From: Rhodanobacter sp. LX-99
GTDB taxonomy: Bacteria > Pseudomonadota > Gammaproteobacteria > Xanthomonadales > Rhodanobacteraceae
Assembly: GCF_018599185.1 (NCBI RefSeq)
Contig: NZ_JAHFVL010000001.1
Coordinates: 1,488,001-1,552,000, forward strand
Length of the DNA stretch: 64,000 nt
Reading direction: 5' to 3'
The notes under the pieces are model-generated. The model made no database searches and was not told the DNA's origin. It saw nothing but the letters and a program-made list of their open reading frames with translations. Below are positions 50,220-59,437 of the stretch, piece after piece. The stretch's first letter is position 1, and each line of letters begins with the position of its first letter. A program made the translations under genes and the position numbers.

Positions 50220-50819
50220 ATGAATCCGTTCGCCCCGATCCGTCTGCAGGACGATCACGTCGTGCTGGAACCGCTGAGCCTGGACCACGTGCCGGCGCTG
50301 GAAGCCGCCGCCGCCGACGGCGAGCTGTGGAACCTCGCGGTCACCAGCGTGCCGCCGCCGGGACAGGCGCGCGACTACGTCGAAAAAGCGCTGCAGGGCC
50401 AGGCCGACGGACTGATGCTGCCGTTCGCCGTGCGCGAAACCGGCAGCGGCGACATCGTCGGCAGCACGCGCTATTACGAGATCGACGCCGCGCTGCCGCG
50501 CCTGGCGATCGGCTACACCTGGTACGCCAAACGCTGGCAGAAAAGCCACCTCAACACCGCCTGCAAACGCCTGCTGCTGGAGCACGCGTTCGAGACGCTG
50601 GGCTGCGTGGCGGTGGCCTTTCACACCGACGAACGGAACGAGGACTCGCAGCGCGCGATCGAGCGCCTCGGCGCGCAGCGCGAAGGCGTGTTGCGCGCGC
50701 ACAAGCGTCGCACCGACGGCAGTCTGCGCAATACCGTCTGCTTCAGCATCCTCGCCGACGAGTGGCCGAACGTGGCGAACTGGCTGGGCATGCGGCTCAA
50801 CCGGCTCGCCGCGGGCTGA
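50220..50819 (+). CDS. GNAT family N-acetyltransferase (RimJ/RimL-like)
   Basis: 199 residues in the RimJ/RimL acetyltransferase group: 'IRLQDDHVVLEPLSLDHVPALEAAAADGELWNL', 'GSTRYYEIDAALPRLAIGYTWYAKRWQKSHLNTACKRLLLEHAFETLGCVAVAFHTDERNEDSQRAIERLGAQREGVLRAHKRRTDGSLRNTVCFSIL'. The acetyl-CoA loop RWQKSHLN and the NEDSQRAIERLGA helix are clear. Protein or small-molecule substrate is unknown. The ATG at 50220 follows the DUF465 gene by 19 bp. The gene converges with pssA. Confidence 0.88.
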   Translation: MNPFAPIRLQDDHVVLEPLSLDHVPALEAAAADGELWNLAVTSVPPPGQARDYVEKALQGQADGLMLPFAVRETGSGDIVGSTRYYEIDAALPRLAIGYTWYAKRWQKSHLNTACKRLLLEHAFETLGCVAVAFHTDERNEDSQRAIERLGAQREGVLRAHKRRTDGSLRNTVCFSILADEWPNVANWLGMRLNRLAAG

Positions 50820-50822
50820 ACG

Positions 50823-52214
50823 TCACAGCAGGCGGTTGACCAGCCGGTCCAGCCGCGTGCGGTTCAATCGTCGCAGCAGCCTGCGCACCTCGGCCGGGTA
50901 GCGCCGCGGGCTTTCCAGCGCGCGGTAGTCGGCCAGGCGCGTGGCATGCCGGCGCAACGCCGCCCATTCCGCCGCGTGCTTCGCCTGCAGCAGGCGCGCG
51001 GGATCGCGCAGGACCAGGCCGTTTTCCAGATCCAGCGACCACGCACGCGGGTTGAGGTTGTTGCCGGTCAGCACGGCCACGTCGTCGTCGATGAACAGGC
51101 CTTTCAGGTGGTAGCTGTTGTCGCCGTCGCGCCACAGGTGCAGGTTGAGCTGGCCGCTGCCGACTTGCCGGCGGTGCGCCCGCGCGAAGCGGCGCAGGTT
51201 GTTCTCGTACAGGTACGGCAGCAGGCCGATGGTCTTGAACGGCTGCCCCGGCGGAATGTAGAAATCGTTGGCGGTCTTGTCGCCGACCATGATGTCGATG
51301 CTGCAGCCGCGCCGCAGCAGCTGGCCCAGCACGATGCGCAACGGCCGCGGCAGATTGAAGTACGGCGTCAGCAGGATCACCCGCTGGCGCGTGCCGCGCA
51401 GCAGCGCCAGCAAGGCCTCGCTGAGCGTGTTGTCGCCGCGGCCGAAGCCGGGCAGCGGCGTCACCGCCACCTCGCCGGCATCCAACGTGTCGCACGGCAC
51501 CTCGTACGCGGCGCGCTGCAGGTCGTGGCGGAACTCGCGGATCGCCGGCTGCAGGGCTTTCGTCGACGGCGGCTCGCCTTCGTCGAGGCGGCGCACCGCT
51601 TCGCTGCCGGCGAAGTGCCGCTGCACGAAGCCCGCCATCGCGTCGGCCAGGCCGCGATGCCGCAGCAGGTGGTAGCGGTCGAGCCGGTAGCGCCCGTGCC
51701 GCACCAGGTAGACGTCGTTGAGGCTGGCGCCGCTGTACAGCACGGCGTCGTCGATCACGAAGCCCTTCAGGTGCAGCACGCCGAACAGCTCGCGGTTCTG
51801 CACCGGCACGCCGTAGATGTCGACGCCCGGGCCGAGCCGCGCGGCGTATTCGCGGTACATGCCCGCGTTGCCCTCGCTCTTCTGCTTGCCGATCAGGCCG
51901 CGCCGCGCGCGATGCCAGTCGACGAACACCGACACCTGCAACCCCGGCTGCCGCGCCTTCGCCGCATACAGCGCATCGAGCACTTCGCGGCCGCCGTCGT
52001 CGTCCTGCAGGTACAGCGCGACGATCACGATGCGTCGGGTGGCCTGCTCGATCAGGTGCAGCAGTGTCTGCCGGAACGCGGCCGGATCGGGCAGCACGGC
52101 GATGGCGTCGGCCGGCACCGCGAAGAACGGCAGCTCGGCATGCGTCTCCGGCTTGCGCCGGAACGGCAGCATGCGGCGCGCGAGACGGCCCGGTGCGGTG
52201 ATCAACTTGTTCAT
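50823..52214 (-). CDS. pssA: CDP-diacylglycerol-serine O-phosphatidyltransferase (PssA, phospholipase D family)
   Basis: 463 residues of the PssA type (phospholipase D superfamily) that makes phosphatidylserine from CDP-diacylglycerol and serine. Two HxK-x4-D modules are visible: 'GVLHLKGFVIDDAVLYSGASLND' and 'HLKGLFIDDDVAVLTGNNLNPRAW'. The N-terminus begins MNKLITAPGRLARRMLPF, and basic residues there and at the C-terminus fit a ribosome/membrane-associated enzyme. It converges with the GNAT gene. Upstream of its start lies a remnant of another gene. Confidence 0.93.
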   Translation of the reverse strand: MNKLITAPGRLARRMLPFRRKPETHAELPFFAVPADAIAVLPDPAAFRQTLLHLIEQATRRIVIVALYLQDDDGGREVLDALYAAKARQPGLQVSVFVDWHRARRGLIGKQKSEGNAGMYREYAARLGPGVDIYGVPVQNRELFGVLHLKGFVIDDAVLYSGASLNDVYLVRHGRYRLDRYHLLRHRGLADAMAGFVQRHFAGSEAVRRLDEGEPPSTKALQPAIREFRHDLQRAAYEVPCDTLDAGEVAVTPLPGFGRGDNTLSEALLALLRGTRQRVILLTPYFNLPRPLRIVLGQLLRRGCSIDIMVGDKTANDFYIPPGQPFKTIGLLPYLYENNLRRFARAHRRQVGSGQLNLHLWRDGDNSYHLKGLFIDDDVAVLTGNNLNPRAWSLDLENGLVLRDPARLLQAKHAAEWAALRRHATRLADYRALESPRRYPAEVRRLLRRLNRTRLDRLVNRLL

Positions 52215-52266
52215 GGCGAGATCGGCAGACGACAGCGCGCATCATCGCAAACCGCGCACGGCACGC

Positions 52267-52425
52267 CTACCGCCGCTGCTTGCCAGCCGCGCGCGGTTGC
52301 ACCTCGATGGTGGCGGTCATGCCGGCGGCGATCAGCGTGTCGTCCGGCCGGCGGTGGCCGGCGCCGATCGCGACGCACAACAGTACGCGCCGGGCCAACC
52401 GCACCCGGTTGAAGACGGGTTGATG
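52267..52425 (-). pseudogene. 3' remnant of a membrane-fusion-protein gene (HlyD/AaeA-like)
   Basis: A 52-codon open frame ending in TAG at 52269-52267 and bounded upstream by a TGA at 52428-52426. It reads HQPVFNRVRLARRV... and ...LIAAGMTATIEVQPRAAG, resembling the C-terminal end of RND/AaeA-type periplasmic adaptor proteins (QRVPVRI...LxAGMTATVxV). There is no start codon suited to the family and no other part of such a gene nearby, so this looks like the truncated tail of a lost gene. It lies between pssA and the S9 peptidase gene and may mark an insertion or deletion boundary. Confidence 0.55.
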
Positions 52426-52449
52426 TCAGCCACCCTCGTCGGCGGCAGA

Positions 52450-54933
52450 TCAGCGGAGTCGTGCCGCCGCCTCCGCCGAGTCGACCACGCCGGCACCGCG
52501 CTTGACGTGGCGTTCCAGCCACTGGTCCTGTTCCCACAGCACGTGCAGCACCGACTCGCGCGCACGGTAGGCGTGGCTTTCCCGCGGCAGCAGCACCAGT
52601 CGCGCCGGCGCGCCCAACGCCTTCAGCGCGTCGAAGTAGCGCTCGCTCTGCATCGTGTGGGTGCCGGCGTTGCCGTCGTCCTCGCCGTGGATCAGCAGCA
52701 GCGGCGTTTTCATCCGCCCGGCATGCAGGAACGGCGACATGCGTTCGTAGACCTCGGGCGCCTGCCAGTAGGTGCGTTCCTCGCGCTGAAAACCGAACGG
52801 AGTCAGTGTGCGGTTGTAGGCACCGCTGCGCGCGATGCCGGCGGCAAACCAGTCGGTATGGGTGAGCAGGTTGGCGACCATGAACGCGCCGTACGAATGC
52901 CCGCCGATGGCGACCCGCCGCCGGTCGATGTAGCCGAGCGCATCCACCGCATCGATCGCCGCCCTGGCGTTGGCCAGCAGTTGCGGCAGATAGGTGTCGT
53001 TGGGTTCGTGCCTGCCCGCACCGACGATCGGGAAGGCGGCCTGGTCGAGCACGGCATAGCCGCGGCCGACCCAGTACACCGGCGATTTGAAGTCGAGCCG
53101 GGTGAAGCGGTTCGGGTTGGCGGTGATCTGGGCGGCGCTGTCCTTGTCCTTGTATTCGACCGGGTAGGCCCAGATCAGCAACGGCAGCTTGTCTTTGCCG
53201 CGGCGATCGTAGCCAGCCGGCAGATACAGCACGCCGCTCAATCCCACACCATCGGCGCGCCGATAGTCGAGCACCTGCTTGTGCACGCCGCGCAACGATG
53301 GGTAGGGCGCACCAAAGCGGGTCAGCTGCCGCGGCGGCGCGGTCGTCGCCAGAGTACGCAGGTAGTAGTCGGGGTAATCGCTGGGTGATTCGATCCGCAC
53401 CAATGCGGTGGTGGCTGCGGTGCCGGCCAGCTCCACGATGGTTTCGGCGCGGTCGCGCAAGCTGGAGCGGTACTGGCGCTGGCGCTGTCCTGTCGCCAGG
53501 TCGATCCGGTCGACGAACGGGAACGGCCCCTCGGCGCCGTAGCCCTCGCCGACCAGCCAGGCGTGGCCGCCGTCCAGGCGCAGTACGGGTTCGCCCTGGC
53601 CATTGCGAATCATCGAAAAGCGACCCGGGTCGGCGTAACGATCCTGCGCGTCACGCTGGAACAGCAACCGCGGCGGCGCCGGATGTGCCGGAGAAAATGC
53701 GTAGGTGCGGGTATCGCGCGTATCCCACCATTCATCGTCGACGACGGCATGGCCGTCGTCGCCCCAGAGCACGCCCTTGAAGCGGTTGACCGTCTTCAGC
53801 AGCAGGCGGGGCGCGGCGTTGAACGGTGCCGCCCAGCCATACAGCCCGTCGCGAAACGCGACAGGGTTGGCCGGATCGCCGCGATCGAGAGCCTCGACCC
53901 AGACCAGGGTCGCCGCGGCGTCGGCGCGCCAGCCCAGGCTGCGCCGGCCTTCGCGTACCGCCATGCGCCCGCGCGGCAGGTTGTCGCTGCGCGGCACCCG
54001 CGCCACCGTCAGCACCGGCTTGCCATCACGATCGAGCAAATCGTGGCGTGCAGGAAACCGGTCCAGCGGCGCGCTGTGCGAAAACGGTTGCTGCAGCGAG
54101 TCGACCAGCAGATACGACCCGTCCGGCGAGAACTGCGTGCCGCGATACATGCCCGGCCCCGCCCAGTGGCTGGCCGCGCCCTGCAGCGGCACCCGCACCA
54201 GCACCGAGGTGGTCAGCGCCTCGAAATTGGCGTCGTCGACCGGGCTCGTCAGCATGTCCCGATAGGTGCGATTCGATGCCTTGCTGCCATCGCTGACGCT
54301 GACGATCGGCCCTGCCGGGATCGCCGCCTGCGGATCGGTGAGCGCCCGCGGCGACGCCGGCAACATCCGCACCAGCAGCGCGCGACCGTCCTTGAACCAG
54401 GTGATCGGATTGCCCAGGCTGGCGTTGGCGCGCGCGTCGGTGAGCCGGCGTGCGCTGGCGCTGGCCAGATCCAGCACCCAGATCTCGACACCCTCGTCGG
54501 CGGTGTGGGTAAAGGCCAGGCGGGTCTCGTCGGGCGACCAGGTGAAGTACGCCAGCCGCGCCCGCGGCGGCAACCCGCTGACCGGGATGGGACCCGTCGC
54601 ATCGCCCCGCCGCAATGCCAGGCCGCGGCTGTAGGCGAGCCGGACCGGCCGGTTGTCGCTGAGCGTGATGGTGTTGGCGACGTGCGTGCGCGGATCGATG
54701 CGCAGCCCGCCCAGGCGCAGTTCCGGCGCGGACAGCTCGGCCAGCGGCGGATAGGCATCCTGTTCCAGCAGTACCAGGACCGCCTGACGGCTGTCGCTGA
54801 TCACTTCCGGTGCCGCTGGCGCATCCGCCAGTGCCAGGATCTCCGCAGGCGGCTGCCGGTAAGTCGGCGGCGTCTGCGCCGCCACGCTCGCCGTCAGCAT
54901 CGCCAGCATCGGGAACAGCCATGCTCGGATCAT
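52450..54933 (-). CDS. S9 family peptidase, glutamyl endopeptidase (S9D)-like
   Basis: 827 residues with a signal peptide (MIRAWLFPMLAMLTASVAAQ), so it is periplasmic or secreted. The N-terminal part is a beta-propeller and the C-terminal part an alpha/beta-hydrolase with the triad Ser680 (GHSYGAF), Asp (752 or 753, HGEDDGN) and His787 (PRESHAYRA). The sequence around the active site ('MVANLLTHTDWFAAGIARSGAYNRTLTPFGFQREERTYWQAPEVYERMSPF') is characteristic of the S9D group that includes the plant chloroplast glutamyl endopeptidase, which cleaves after Glu. It is the last gene of the minus-strand island, 66 bp after the LysR gene. Confidence 0.88.
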   Translation of the reverse strand: MIRAWLFPMLAMLTASVAAQTPPTYRQPPAEILALADAPAAPEVISDSRQAVLVLLEQDAYPPLAELSAPELRLGGLRIDPRTHVANTITLSDNRPVRLAYSRGLALRRGDATGPIPVSGLPPRARLAYFTWSPDETRLAFTHTADEGVEIWVLDLASASARRLTDARANASLGNPITWFKDGRALLVRMLPASPRALTDPQAAIPAGPIVSVSDGSKASNRTYRDMLTSPVDDANFEALTTSVLVRVPLQGAASHWAGPGMYRGTQFSPDGSYLLVDSLQQPFSHSAPLDRFPARHDLLDRDGKPVLTVARVPRSDNLPRGRMAVREGRRSLGWRADAAATLVWVEALDRGDPANPVAFRDGLYGWAAPFNAAPRLLLKTVNRFKGVLWGDDGHAVVDDEWWDTRDTRTYAFSPAHPAPPRLLFQRDAQDRYADPGRFSMIRNGQGEPVLRLDGGHAWLVGEGYGAEGPFPFVDRIDLATGQRQRQYRSSLRDRAETIVELAGTAATTALVRIESPSDYPDYYLRTLATTAPPRQLTRFGAPYPSLRGVHKQVLDYRRADGVGLSGVLYLPAGYDRRGKDKLPLLIWAYPVEYKDKDSAAQITANPNRFTRLDFKSPVYWVGRGYAVLDQAAFPIVGAGRHEPNDTYLPQLLANARAAIDAVDALGYIDRRRVAIGGHSYGAFMVANLLTHTDWFAAGIARSGAYNRTLTPFGFQREERTYWQAPEVYERMSPFLHAGRMKTPLLLIHGEDDGNAGTHTMQSERYFDALKALGAPARLVLLPRESHAYRARESVLHVLWEQDQWLERHVKRGAGVVDSAEAAARLR

Positions 54934-54999
54934 CCGGGTCGGTACTCCTGGGTGGGTGGATGGGAAAACCGACCGCTCACCGGCGCGACGACAACGGCA

Positions 55000-55932
55000 T
55001 CATGCGGGCCGCGGCTTGCGCGGCTTCGACGGCGCCCGCCCCGACAGCGCGGCGCGGCAATGCTGGTAGAACGCTTCGGTCAACGGCGTCTCGCGCACAT
55101 TGGCCGACGACATGAACACGTACTCCTGCTCGATCACCGGCGCGAAACGGCGGATGCACACGCCGGTCCACAGCGAGCGGCGCGACAGCAGCTCGTTGAC
55201 GATGGCGATGCCGACGCCCTCGGCTGCCAGCGCACAGGCCGCGCCGACGTTGTGGGTCTCCAGCCGCACGTTCGGATGCACCCCGGCCTGCTGGAACGCC
55301 CGGCCGATCCGCATGCGGGTGTCGCCACCGCGGTGGCCAACCAGAATGAGCGGTTCGCCGGCCAGTTCCCTGGCGCCGATCGCGCGCTTGCCCGCCGACA
55401 GCGGATGCGCAGGCGGCAATACGCAGACCGTGGGGCTGCTGATCAATGGCCGCAGGCGGATCCCGGGGTGATCCAGCGGCAGCTTGCCGAAACCGCAGTC
55501 GGCGGTGCGCGTCGCGACCAGGTTCATCACGGTCGGCCGGGTGCGCGAATCGATGTTGATATGGATCTTCGGATGCAGCGTCAGAAAGGTGGCGACCAGT
55601 TTCACCAGCGGCCCTTCGGCGAAACTCGGCGGCGCCACCACGCGCAGCTGCCCGGCATTGGTCTGGCGGATGTCCTTGGCCAGCACGTTGATCCGCTCGA
55701 CGCCCTGCAGGGCCAGATCCACCTCCTCGAACAGCATCAGCGCCTGCGAGGTCGGCAGCAGCCGGCCCTTGCTGCGATGGAACAGCTTGAAACCCAGCTC
55801 GGCTTCGAACTGCGCCAGCAGCCGGCTGACCGCCGGCTGGCTGAAACCCAGGCTGCGCGCCGCCGCAGTCACCGAACCGACCTGGATGATTTCGCGGAAG
55901 GCTTCCAGGGTCTTGATATTGTCGAGTCTCAT
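55000..55932 (-). CDS. LysR-family transcriptional regulator (second island)
   Basis: 310 residues: winged HTH at the N-terminus (MRLDNIKTLEAFREIIQVGS, then TAAARSLGFSQPAVSRLLAQFEAELGFKLFHR) and a substrate-binding-like domain with 'VVAPPSFAEGPLVKLVATFLTLHPKIHINIDSRTRPTVMNLVATRTADCGFGKLPLDH'. It lies inside the operon between the CocE-type hydrolase (75 bp upstream) and the S9 peptidase (66 bp downstream), all on the minus strand. A regulator inside the transcript it probably controls points to autoregulation. Basic C-terminus 'RAPSKPRKPRPA'. Confidence 0.9.
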   Translation of the reverse strand: MRLDNIKTLEAFREIIQVGSVTAAARSLGFSQPAVSRLLAQFEAELGFKLFHRSKGRLLPTSQALMLFEEVDLALQGVERINVLAKDIRQTNAGQLRVVAPPSFAEGPLVKLVATFLTLHPKIHINIDSRTRPTVMNLVATRTADCGFGKLPLDHPGIRLRPLISSPTVCVLPPAHPLSAGKRAIGARELAGEPLILVGHRGGDTRMRIGRAFQQAGVHPNVRLETHNVGAACALAAEGVGIAIVNELLSRRSLWTGVCIRRFAPVIEQEYVFMSSANVRETPLTEAFYQHCRAALSGRAPSKPRKPRPA

Positions 55933-56007
55933 GGCTGGGCGGCACCTGGCGGCTATGAATGGGCTGCCTGTGAACGTACACGATCGCGACGGGAGCCGGC
56001 ACCGCTC

Positions 56008-57942
56008 TTATCCATCGTCGCGCAGCGGCAACACCGGCAACAGCAACTGCGACGGATGCGCGCGATCCATGTGCACGCGGTTGTGCGCCACCCGCGCCTC
56101 GCACCAGCGGCCCGGCGCGGCGCCGGTGTTCGGGTTGAGATCGAAGTGCGGATAGTTGCTGCTGGACACGTCCAGCCGGATCCGGTGCCCCTGCCTGAAC
56201 CGGTTGGCGGTGGCGAAGGCCTCGACCTCGATCTCGACCACTTCCCCCGGCACCAGCAGGCGCGGCTGCTCCCACGAATCCCGGTAGCGCAGGCGCAGGA
56301 TGCCGTCGCTGAGATTCATGGCGAAACCCTGCGGGTAGTCCGCGCTGGGCGGGTACTCGTCGATCAGCTTGATCGTGATGTCGGTGTCCACGCAGTCGGA
56401 CGACACGAACAGCCGCGCGCGAATGCCGCCGGCGATCTCGACATCCTGCGTCAGCGGCGCGCTGCGGAAACACAGCACGTCGTCGCGCTCGCCGATATCG
56501 CGACCGCTGCCGCTGCAGCCGAAGAAGCGTGCGTCGTCGCGCTGGTCGAACGCGCCCGGCGGCATGATCTCCTCGGCCGAGGTGATGGTGCCGCCGATGG
56601 TCGGTACCGGCCGTGCCGGGTCATAGACATAGTCCAGCGCCGCGAGCGGATCCGTCGACGGCGCGGCATCGAGCCGGCCATCGGCGTGCAGGTGCAACGC
56701 CCGCGTGGTGGTGCCGGGCAACGGCCAGTCGTCGGCATGCAGCCAGCGCCCGCCATGTTCCAGCCGGCCCTCGGCGTTGCGCCGGCCGCTGCCGCCGCCC
56801 ATCACGAAGATCGATACCCGGCCGCGCGCAAACGGATCGTCGCCGCTTCGCCCCAGCACGTGGTCGTACCATGCGCGGCGCAACTGGTAGAACGAACCGC
56901 CGAAGGCGGCATCCAGGGTCGACTGCGGCCCGAAGTCGACATCGCCCGCATGTGTCTGCGAGCGCCGGCCGTGGATCCACGGCCCCATCACCAGGTGCAC
57001 CGGCGCGCGCTTGCGCCGCGACAGGCCGAGGTAATTGTCGGTAGCGGTGCGTACGTACGGGTCGTACCAGCTCGACATGTGCACCATCGGCACGTCGGCA
57101 TAGCGGTCGTAATGGCGTTCGCCGCACAGTTCGACCTGCTGCCAGTACGCGCTGAAATCGCCGTGCTCCCACTGCTCGAACAGGTAATCCTCGTACTCCG
57201 GCGCGGCGCTGACCGGCGAGTCGCCGCGCGCCCACGGCATGCGCCGGAACCAGGCGCGGATGTCCTGCGCCTGCAGCGCCGCTTTGCGCAGCGGATCCTG
57301 TTGCGTGAGCGGGCTCAGCAACGCGTGCTTGTACGCCCAGGTCGCCTGCTTGAGTTCGAACGCACCGCCCTGGCGAATGCCGCCCTGGTAGGCGTTGGAG
57401 AACCCGCCGGAGTCGACGAACTGCGCCGTCAGCGCCGCCGGCGCAAGGCTGCCCAGCGCGGTCTGCACGTGCGCGCAGTACGACAACCCCTGGGTCAGCA
57501 CGCGGCCGTCGCTCCACGGCTGCGCCGCCAGCCATGCCAGCGTGTCGTAGCCGTCCTCGGCCTCGTTGGTGTACTTGGTGAACACGCCCTGCGAACGGTA
57601 GCGGCCGCGGCAATCCTGCATCGCCACCACGAAACCGTGGCTGGCGAACCAGCGCGCGATCTGCGGTTTCGACAGCGGCAGCGGCTGCCCCGCCACGACG
57701 TCCGACTGCGCAGTGCCGGACTTGTCGTACGGCGTGCGCTCCAGCAGGCACGGCCAACGCGTTGCGGCGGAACCTTCCGCCGCCACCGGCACGTACAGGT
57801 CGACGGCCAGTTGCACGCCATCGCGCATTGCCACCATCACATCCGGGCTGAGGCTCACTGCGTACGGGCCTTCGCCCAGGCCCGCCGCCACGCCGTCAAC
57901 ACCACTCGCAAGTGCGTGCTGCATGCCGCTGTCGATCGCCAT
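56008..57942 (-). CDS. CocE/NonD family (X-Pro dipeptidyl-peptidase S15-like) hydrolase
   Basis: 644 residues: the S15 catalytic domain with 'CRGRYRSQGVFTKYTNEAEDGYDTLAWLAAQPWSDGRVLTQGLSYCAHVQTAL' (nucleophile Ser154, in GLSYCAH instead of the usual GxSYxG), 'GPWIHG', and the C-terminal jelly-roll domain ('ELQLxVSSDCVDTDITIKLIDEYPPSADYPQGFAMNLSDGILRLRYRDSW'). No signal peptide is evident. It may cleave proline-containing peptides or esters. The ATG at 57942 begins 2 bp after the stop of the permease gene, so it is translationally coupled to it. Confidence 0.85.
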   Translation of the reverse strand: MAIDSGMQHALASGVDGVAAGLGEGPYAVSLSPDVMVAMRDGVQLAVDLYVPVAAEGSAATRWPCLLERTPYDKSGTAQSDVVAGQPLPLSKPQIARWFASHGFVVAMQDCRGRYRSQGVFTKYTNEAEDGYDTLAWLAAQPWSDGRVLTQGLSYCAHVQTALGSLAPAALTAQFVDSGGFSNAYQGGIRQGGAFELKQATWAYKHALLSPLTQQDPLRKAALQAQDIRAWFRRMPWARGDSPVSAAPEYEDYLFEQWEHGDFSAYWQQVELCGERHYDRYADVPMVHMSSWYDPYVRTATDNYLGLSRRKRAPVHLVMGPWIHGRRSQTHAGDVDFGPQSTLDAAFGGSFYQLRRAWYDHVLGRSGDDPFARGRVSIFVMGGGSGRRNAEGRLEHGGRWLHADDWPLPGTTTRALHLHADGRLDAAPSTDPLAALDYVYDPARPVPTIGGTITSAEEIMPPGAFDQRDDARFFGCSGSGRDIGERDDVLCFRSAPLTQDVEIAGGIRARLFVSSDCVDTDITIKLIDEYPPSADYPQGFAMNLSDGILRLRYRDSWEQPRLLVPGEVVEIEVEAFATANRFRQGHRIRLDVSSSNYPHFDLNPNTGAAPGRWCEARVAHNRVHMDRAHPSQLLLPVLPLRDDG

Positions 57943-57944
57943 GC

Positions 57945-59372
57945 TCAATAACCGATCCGCGTGGCGATCAACAAAAACACCATCGCCACCGCGGTCAGCG
58001 CCAGGGTCAGCGGCAACATGAAACGCACCCACTGGCCGTAGGGCACCTTCGCCATCGCCAGCATCGCCAGCATCAGCCCGGAGGTGGGGCTGACCATCGC
58101 CATCAGGCCGTTGCCGAACAGGTACGCCAGCACCACCGAGTTGCCGTGCAGACCCGACAGCTGCCCGATCGGCCACAGGATCGGAATGCTGATCGCGGCC
58201 TTGGCCGAGGTCGACGGAATCAGGACATCCAGGCCCGCCTCGGTGAACATGATGGCCAGCGACGCAATCCACGACGACTGCTCGTGGATCAGTCCGGCCA
58301 TCCCATGGACCACCGTGTCGAGGATCTGCGCCTGCTGCAGCAGCACGTGGATGGCGCCGGCCAGGCCGATCAGCAGCGAGGGCAGGATCATGCCCTTGAT
58401 GCCGTCGATGAAGGCGTCCGCGCTGGCACGCGCGCCCAGGCCGCCGACCACGGCAAGCACCGCGGTGACCGCCAGATAGAACGCGCTGAGTTCGTTGTAG
58501 TGCCAGTCCCAGGTGCGCCCGGCGTAGACCATCAGCACGATCGCCAGGCCCAGCAGCAGCAGCACGCCCATGTGGCGCCCGGACAGGGACCGTGCATCGG
58601 CCGCGAAATCCGCCTTGACGAAACCGCTGCGGCGGATGCGGTGCAGCAGGTAGGCAATGCCGATCGGCAGGAAGATCCCCAGCACCGCCAGGCGCATGCC
58701 GAAGCCGCTGAAGATCGGCACCTGCACGATGCCCTGCGCGATCGGCAGCACCACCGGATTGCTGACCGAGGCGATGTAGCCGATCTTGGCCGCGATCAGC
58801 AGCATGGCCACCGCGTACAGCCCGTTGAGCCGCAGCCGTTCGGCCATCGACAGCAGCACCGGCAGCACCACCAGGTATTCCGAAATCAAGCCGAGGAACG
58901 AACTGCCCGCCGCCAGCGCGCACATCAGCACCGGCGCCAGCAGGTAGACGTTGCCGCGCGAGCGGTGCACCAGCTGGTCCAGCCCGGCGTCCAGCGCGCC
59001 GGTCTGCTTGAACACGCCGAACATGCCGCCGACGAACATCACCATGAAGATCAGCGGCGCGTTGCGGGCCAGGCCCAGCGGGATCGACTGCAGCACGGTG
59101 ACCACGCCGGCCGGTCGGGCCAGTTCGTCGACGCCGCCCAGACCGAGCAGGTGCAGCCAGTCGCGGGACTTCTCGACCACCATGTACGTTCCCGGCACCA
59201 CCCGTCCATCGACGCGCTGGAACGTGCCCGAATCCAGCACGTAGGTCAGCACCGCGCACAGCAGCAACACGGACAGCAGCATCAGCACCGGATGCACGTC
59301 GATCGCGCGGCGGGGGCGGCCTGCGGGTTTGTCGCCAGTGACGGGGCTCTTGGCCATGCCGGGAGTTTCCAT
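57945..59372 (-). CDS. YfcC family permease (C4-dicarboxylate/arginine-type carrier)
   Basis: 475 residues with about twelve hydrophobic helices, including VLMLLSVLLLCAVLTYVL, LAPVLMCALAAGSSFLGL, 'LVVLPVLLSMAERLRLNGLYAVAMLLIAAKIGYIASVSNPVVLPIAQ' and 'GLMAMVSPTSGLMLAMLAMAKVPYGQW', blocks found in the YfcC/DcuC-like branch of the ion transporter superfamily. Substrates of YfcC proteins are mostly unknown; some are thought to carry basic amino acids or dicarboxylates, which would fit a peptide-use island. It is 65 bp downstream of the TonB receptor and 2 bp upstream of the CocE-like gene. The start may be at 59372 or at Met6 (59357). Confidence 0.82.
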   Translation of the reverse strand: METPGMAKSPVTGDKPAGRPRRAIDVHPVLMLLSVLLLCAVLTYVLDSGTFQRVDGRVVPGTYMVVEKSRDWLHLLGLGGVDELARPAGVVTVLQSIPLGLARNAPLIFMVMFVGGMFGVFKQTGALDAGLDQLVHRSRGNVYLLAPVLMCALAAGSSFLGLISEYLVVLPVLLSMAERLRLNGLYAVAMLLIAAKIGYIASVSNPVVLPIAQGIVQVPIFSGFGMRLAVLGIFLPIGIAYLLHRIRRSGFVKADFAADARSLSGRHMGVLLLLGLAIVLMVYAGRTWDWHYNELSAFYLAVTAVLAVVGGLGARASADAFIDGIKGMILPSLLIGLAGAIHVLLQQAQILDTVVHGMAGLIHEQSSWIASLAIMFTEAGLDVLIPSTSAKAAISIPILWPIGQLSGLHGNSVVLAYLFGNGLMAMVSPTSGLMLAMLAMAKVPYGQWVRFMLPLTLALTAVAMVFLLIATRIGY

Positions 59373-59437
59373 GTGTTTGACGAAGCCTCACGGCACCGGC
59401 GGCCGCCCGTATCGCACGGACGCCGCCGGCGCTTGCC

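Noticed and set aside
56008-59391. A single 1127-codon frame spanning the YfcC and CocE-like genes
   Set aside because: The upstream 480 codons are the alternate frame of the permease gene; the CocE-like product starts at 57942.
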